A stretch of DNA of 8,263 nucleotides from Caldithrix sp. Its GTDB lineage: Bacteria > Zhuqueibacterota > Zhuqueibacteria > Oceanimicrobiales > Oceanimicrobiaceae. The notes under the pieces are model-generated. The model was not told the DNA's origin. It did not search any database and saw nothing but the letters and a program-made list of their open reading frames with translations. The stretch covers positions 1 through 8,263 of the forward strand of contig SMXE01000096.1 in the NCBI GenBank assembly GCA_004357015.1, in the 5' to 3' direction. A program made the translations under genes and the position numbers. This document shows positions 7,600-8,263 of the stretch, one piece after another; the stretch's first letter is position 1; every line of letters starts with the position of its first letter.

Positions 7600-8263
7600 A
7601 TGAAAGGCGACTTTTCCAAATGGAAGTTTGACCCGAAGAATAACTTCAGCGGTGTTTTGCACCAGCAAGGAAGGGTCCTGCTCGATAGTGACTGGAATGC
7701 CCAGACACAAATAACCACGCATTGGCAAGACCTGGCTGGCAGAGACGTTATCGGTCCGGGAGTCGCTGCCGTCCCAGCGAATGCGCCTGACAGTTTTAGA
7801 GTACAGTCGGCGTCCGTTGATCCTTCGAATCAAGTCGAGCTTACGCTTGCGCCCGGTAGAATATGGGCCGACGGACTCCTGACCTGCTTGCCGGGTGAAG
7901 AACCTGACCTGACAGCTGACGTGAGCCGCATCGCCACTTATCTGCAGCCACCCATCCAGGATCCTCCTGCCGAGGAATCTACGATCGGCGGCGGTATCCG
8001 GGATGCGGTCATCCTCGAAGTCTGGCGGGAATCGATTAACGGATTCCAACTGCCGGACATTTTAATCGAGCCTGCACTTGGCGGACCGGATACCACGGAG
8101 CGAATGCACACGGCCCTGGCCTTGCGATTGTTCAGATTGGATGAGGAGGAGACCTGCAAAAATATCAAAGACAAGCTGAAGGATGACTTTTCTCAGAAAG
8201 GAAAGCTTAAGGCCTCATTGCAGCCGCCCCAGGTCATTGCCGGAGACTGCCCGGTTGTTGAGG
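7600..8263 (+). CDS. DUF6519-type tail-locus protein, N-terminal 221 aa (3' end outside window)
   Basis: The frame is open from the ATG at 7600 to the window edge with no stop. The N-terminus MKGDFSKWKFDP (1-12), then FSGVLHQQGRVLLDSDWNAQ (16-35) and RDVIGPG (48-54), is the signature I know from DUF6519 proteins, which are encoded beside J-like and gpI-like genes in eCIS-type loci. Next come a beta segment with LTLAPGRIWADGLL (81-94), the strand AVILEVWRE (136-144), ALGGPDTTERMHTALALRLF (160-179), and a charged stretch around KDKLKDDF (191-198). The visible part ends at CPVVE, just before a Gly/Tyr-rich motif that usually follows in homologues. No signal peptide or membrane segment is present, as expected for a cytoplasmically assembled particle. 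Its molecular function is not known to me; a peripheral baseplate or fibre-associated role is inferred from gene order. Confidence 0.78.
   Translation, partial: MKGDFSKWKFDPKNNFSGVLHQQGRVLLDSDWNAQTQITTHWQDLAGRDVIGPGVAAVPANAPDSFRVQSASVDPSNQVELTLAPGRIWADGLLTCLPGEEPDLTADVSRIATYLQPPIQDPPAEESTIGGGIRDAVILEVWRESINGFQLPDILIEPALGGPDTTERMHTALALRLFRLDEEETCKNIKDKLKDDFSQKGKLKASLQPPQVIAGDCPVVE

Noticed and set aside
7580..7600. Terminator or promoter in the gap between the tail gene and the DUF6519-type gene
   Set aside because: The gap is only 10 bases and is filled by the ribosome binding site; there is no stem-loop with a T-run and no promoter-like hexamer pair.
7561..8049. Antisense open frame of 162 codons spanning the end of the tail gene and the start of the DUF6519-type gene
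   Set aside because: The sense frame carries the DUF6519 signature and a near-perfect Shine-Dalgarno site; the antisense protein is low in recognisable structure.

Overview
The window is densely coding, all on the + strand, and reads as the baseplate part of a contractile-tail-like operon. From left to right it holds: the last 55 residues of a gp25-type baseplate wedge protein (1-168); two large baseplate J-like assembly proteins (174-2582 and 2579-5176); a P2 gpI-like tail protein that carries a long C-terminal beta-helix-like extension (5166-7589); and the first 221 residues of a DUF6519-type protein that runs off the right edge (from 7600). Junctions are 5 bp, a 4 bp overlap, an 11 bp overlap and 10 bp, so this is almost certainly one polycistronic transcript. 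No promoter, terminator, RNA gene, repeat array, CRISPR or mobile element is visible, and no gene-free stretch exceeds about 10 bases.

The combination of gp25, two tandem 'putative baseplate assembly' J-like proteins, a gpI-like tail protein and a DUF6519 protein is the arrangement I associate with extracellular contractile injection systems (eCIS, the Afp/PVC/MAC relatives) and related phage-tail-like particles, rather than a classical Myoviridae phage or a type VI secretion system. The expected jobs are as follows. gp25 and the two J-like proteins form the wedges that ring the central hub and spike and start sheath polymerisation. The gpI-like protein sits on the wedge rim and links it to peripheral or fibre-like parts. 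The DUF6519 protein follows as an additional, probably peripheral, component of unknown function. The diagnostic genes (sheath, tube, AAA+ ATPase, spike, tape measure, effectors) lie outside the window, so the eCIS assignment is an inference.

The host is a bacterium of intermediate G+C (roughly 50%) with strong Shine-Dalgarno sites in front of two of the genes. Codon use and composition do not let me name a phylum safely; a Desulfobacterota-like or other environmental Gram-negative is possible, but that is a guess. The most unusual local signals are an A+T-rich, poorly conserved block inside the second J-like gene (about 3056-3958), the beta-helix-like extension on the tail protein, and the strong translation signal of the DUF6519 gene.
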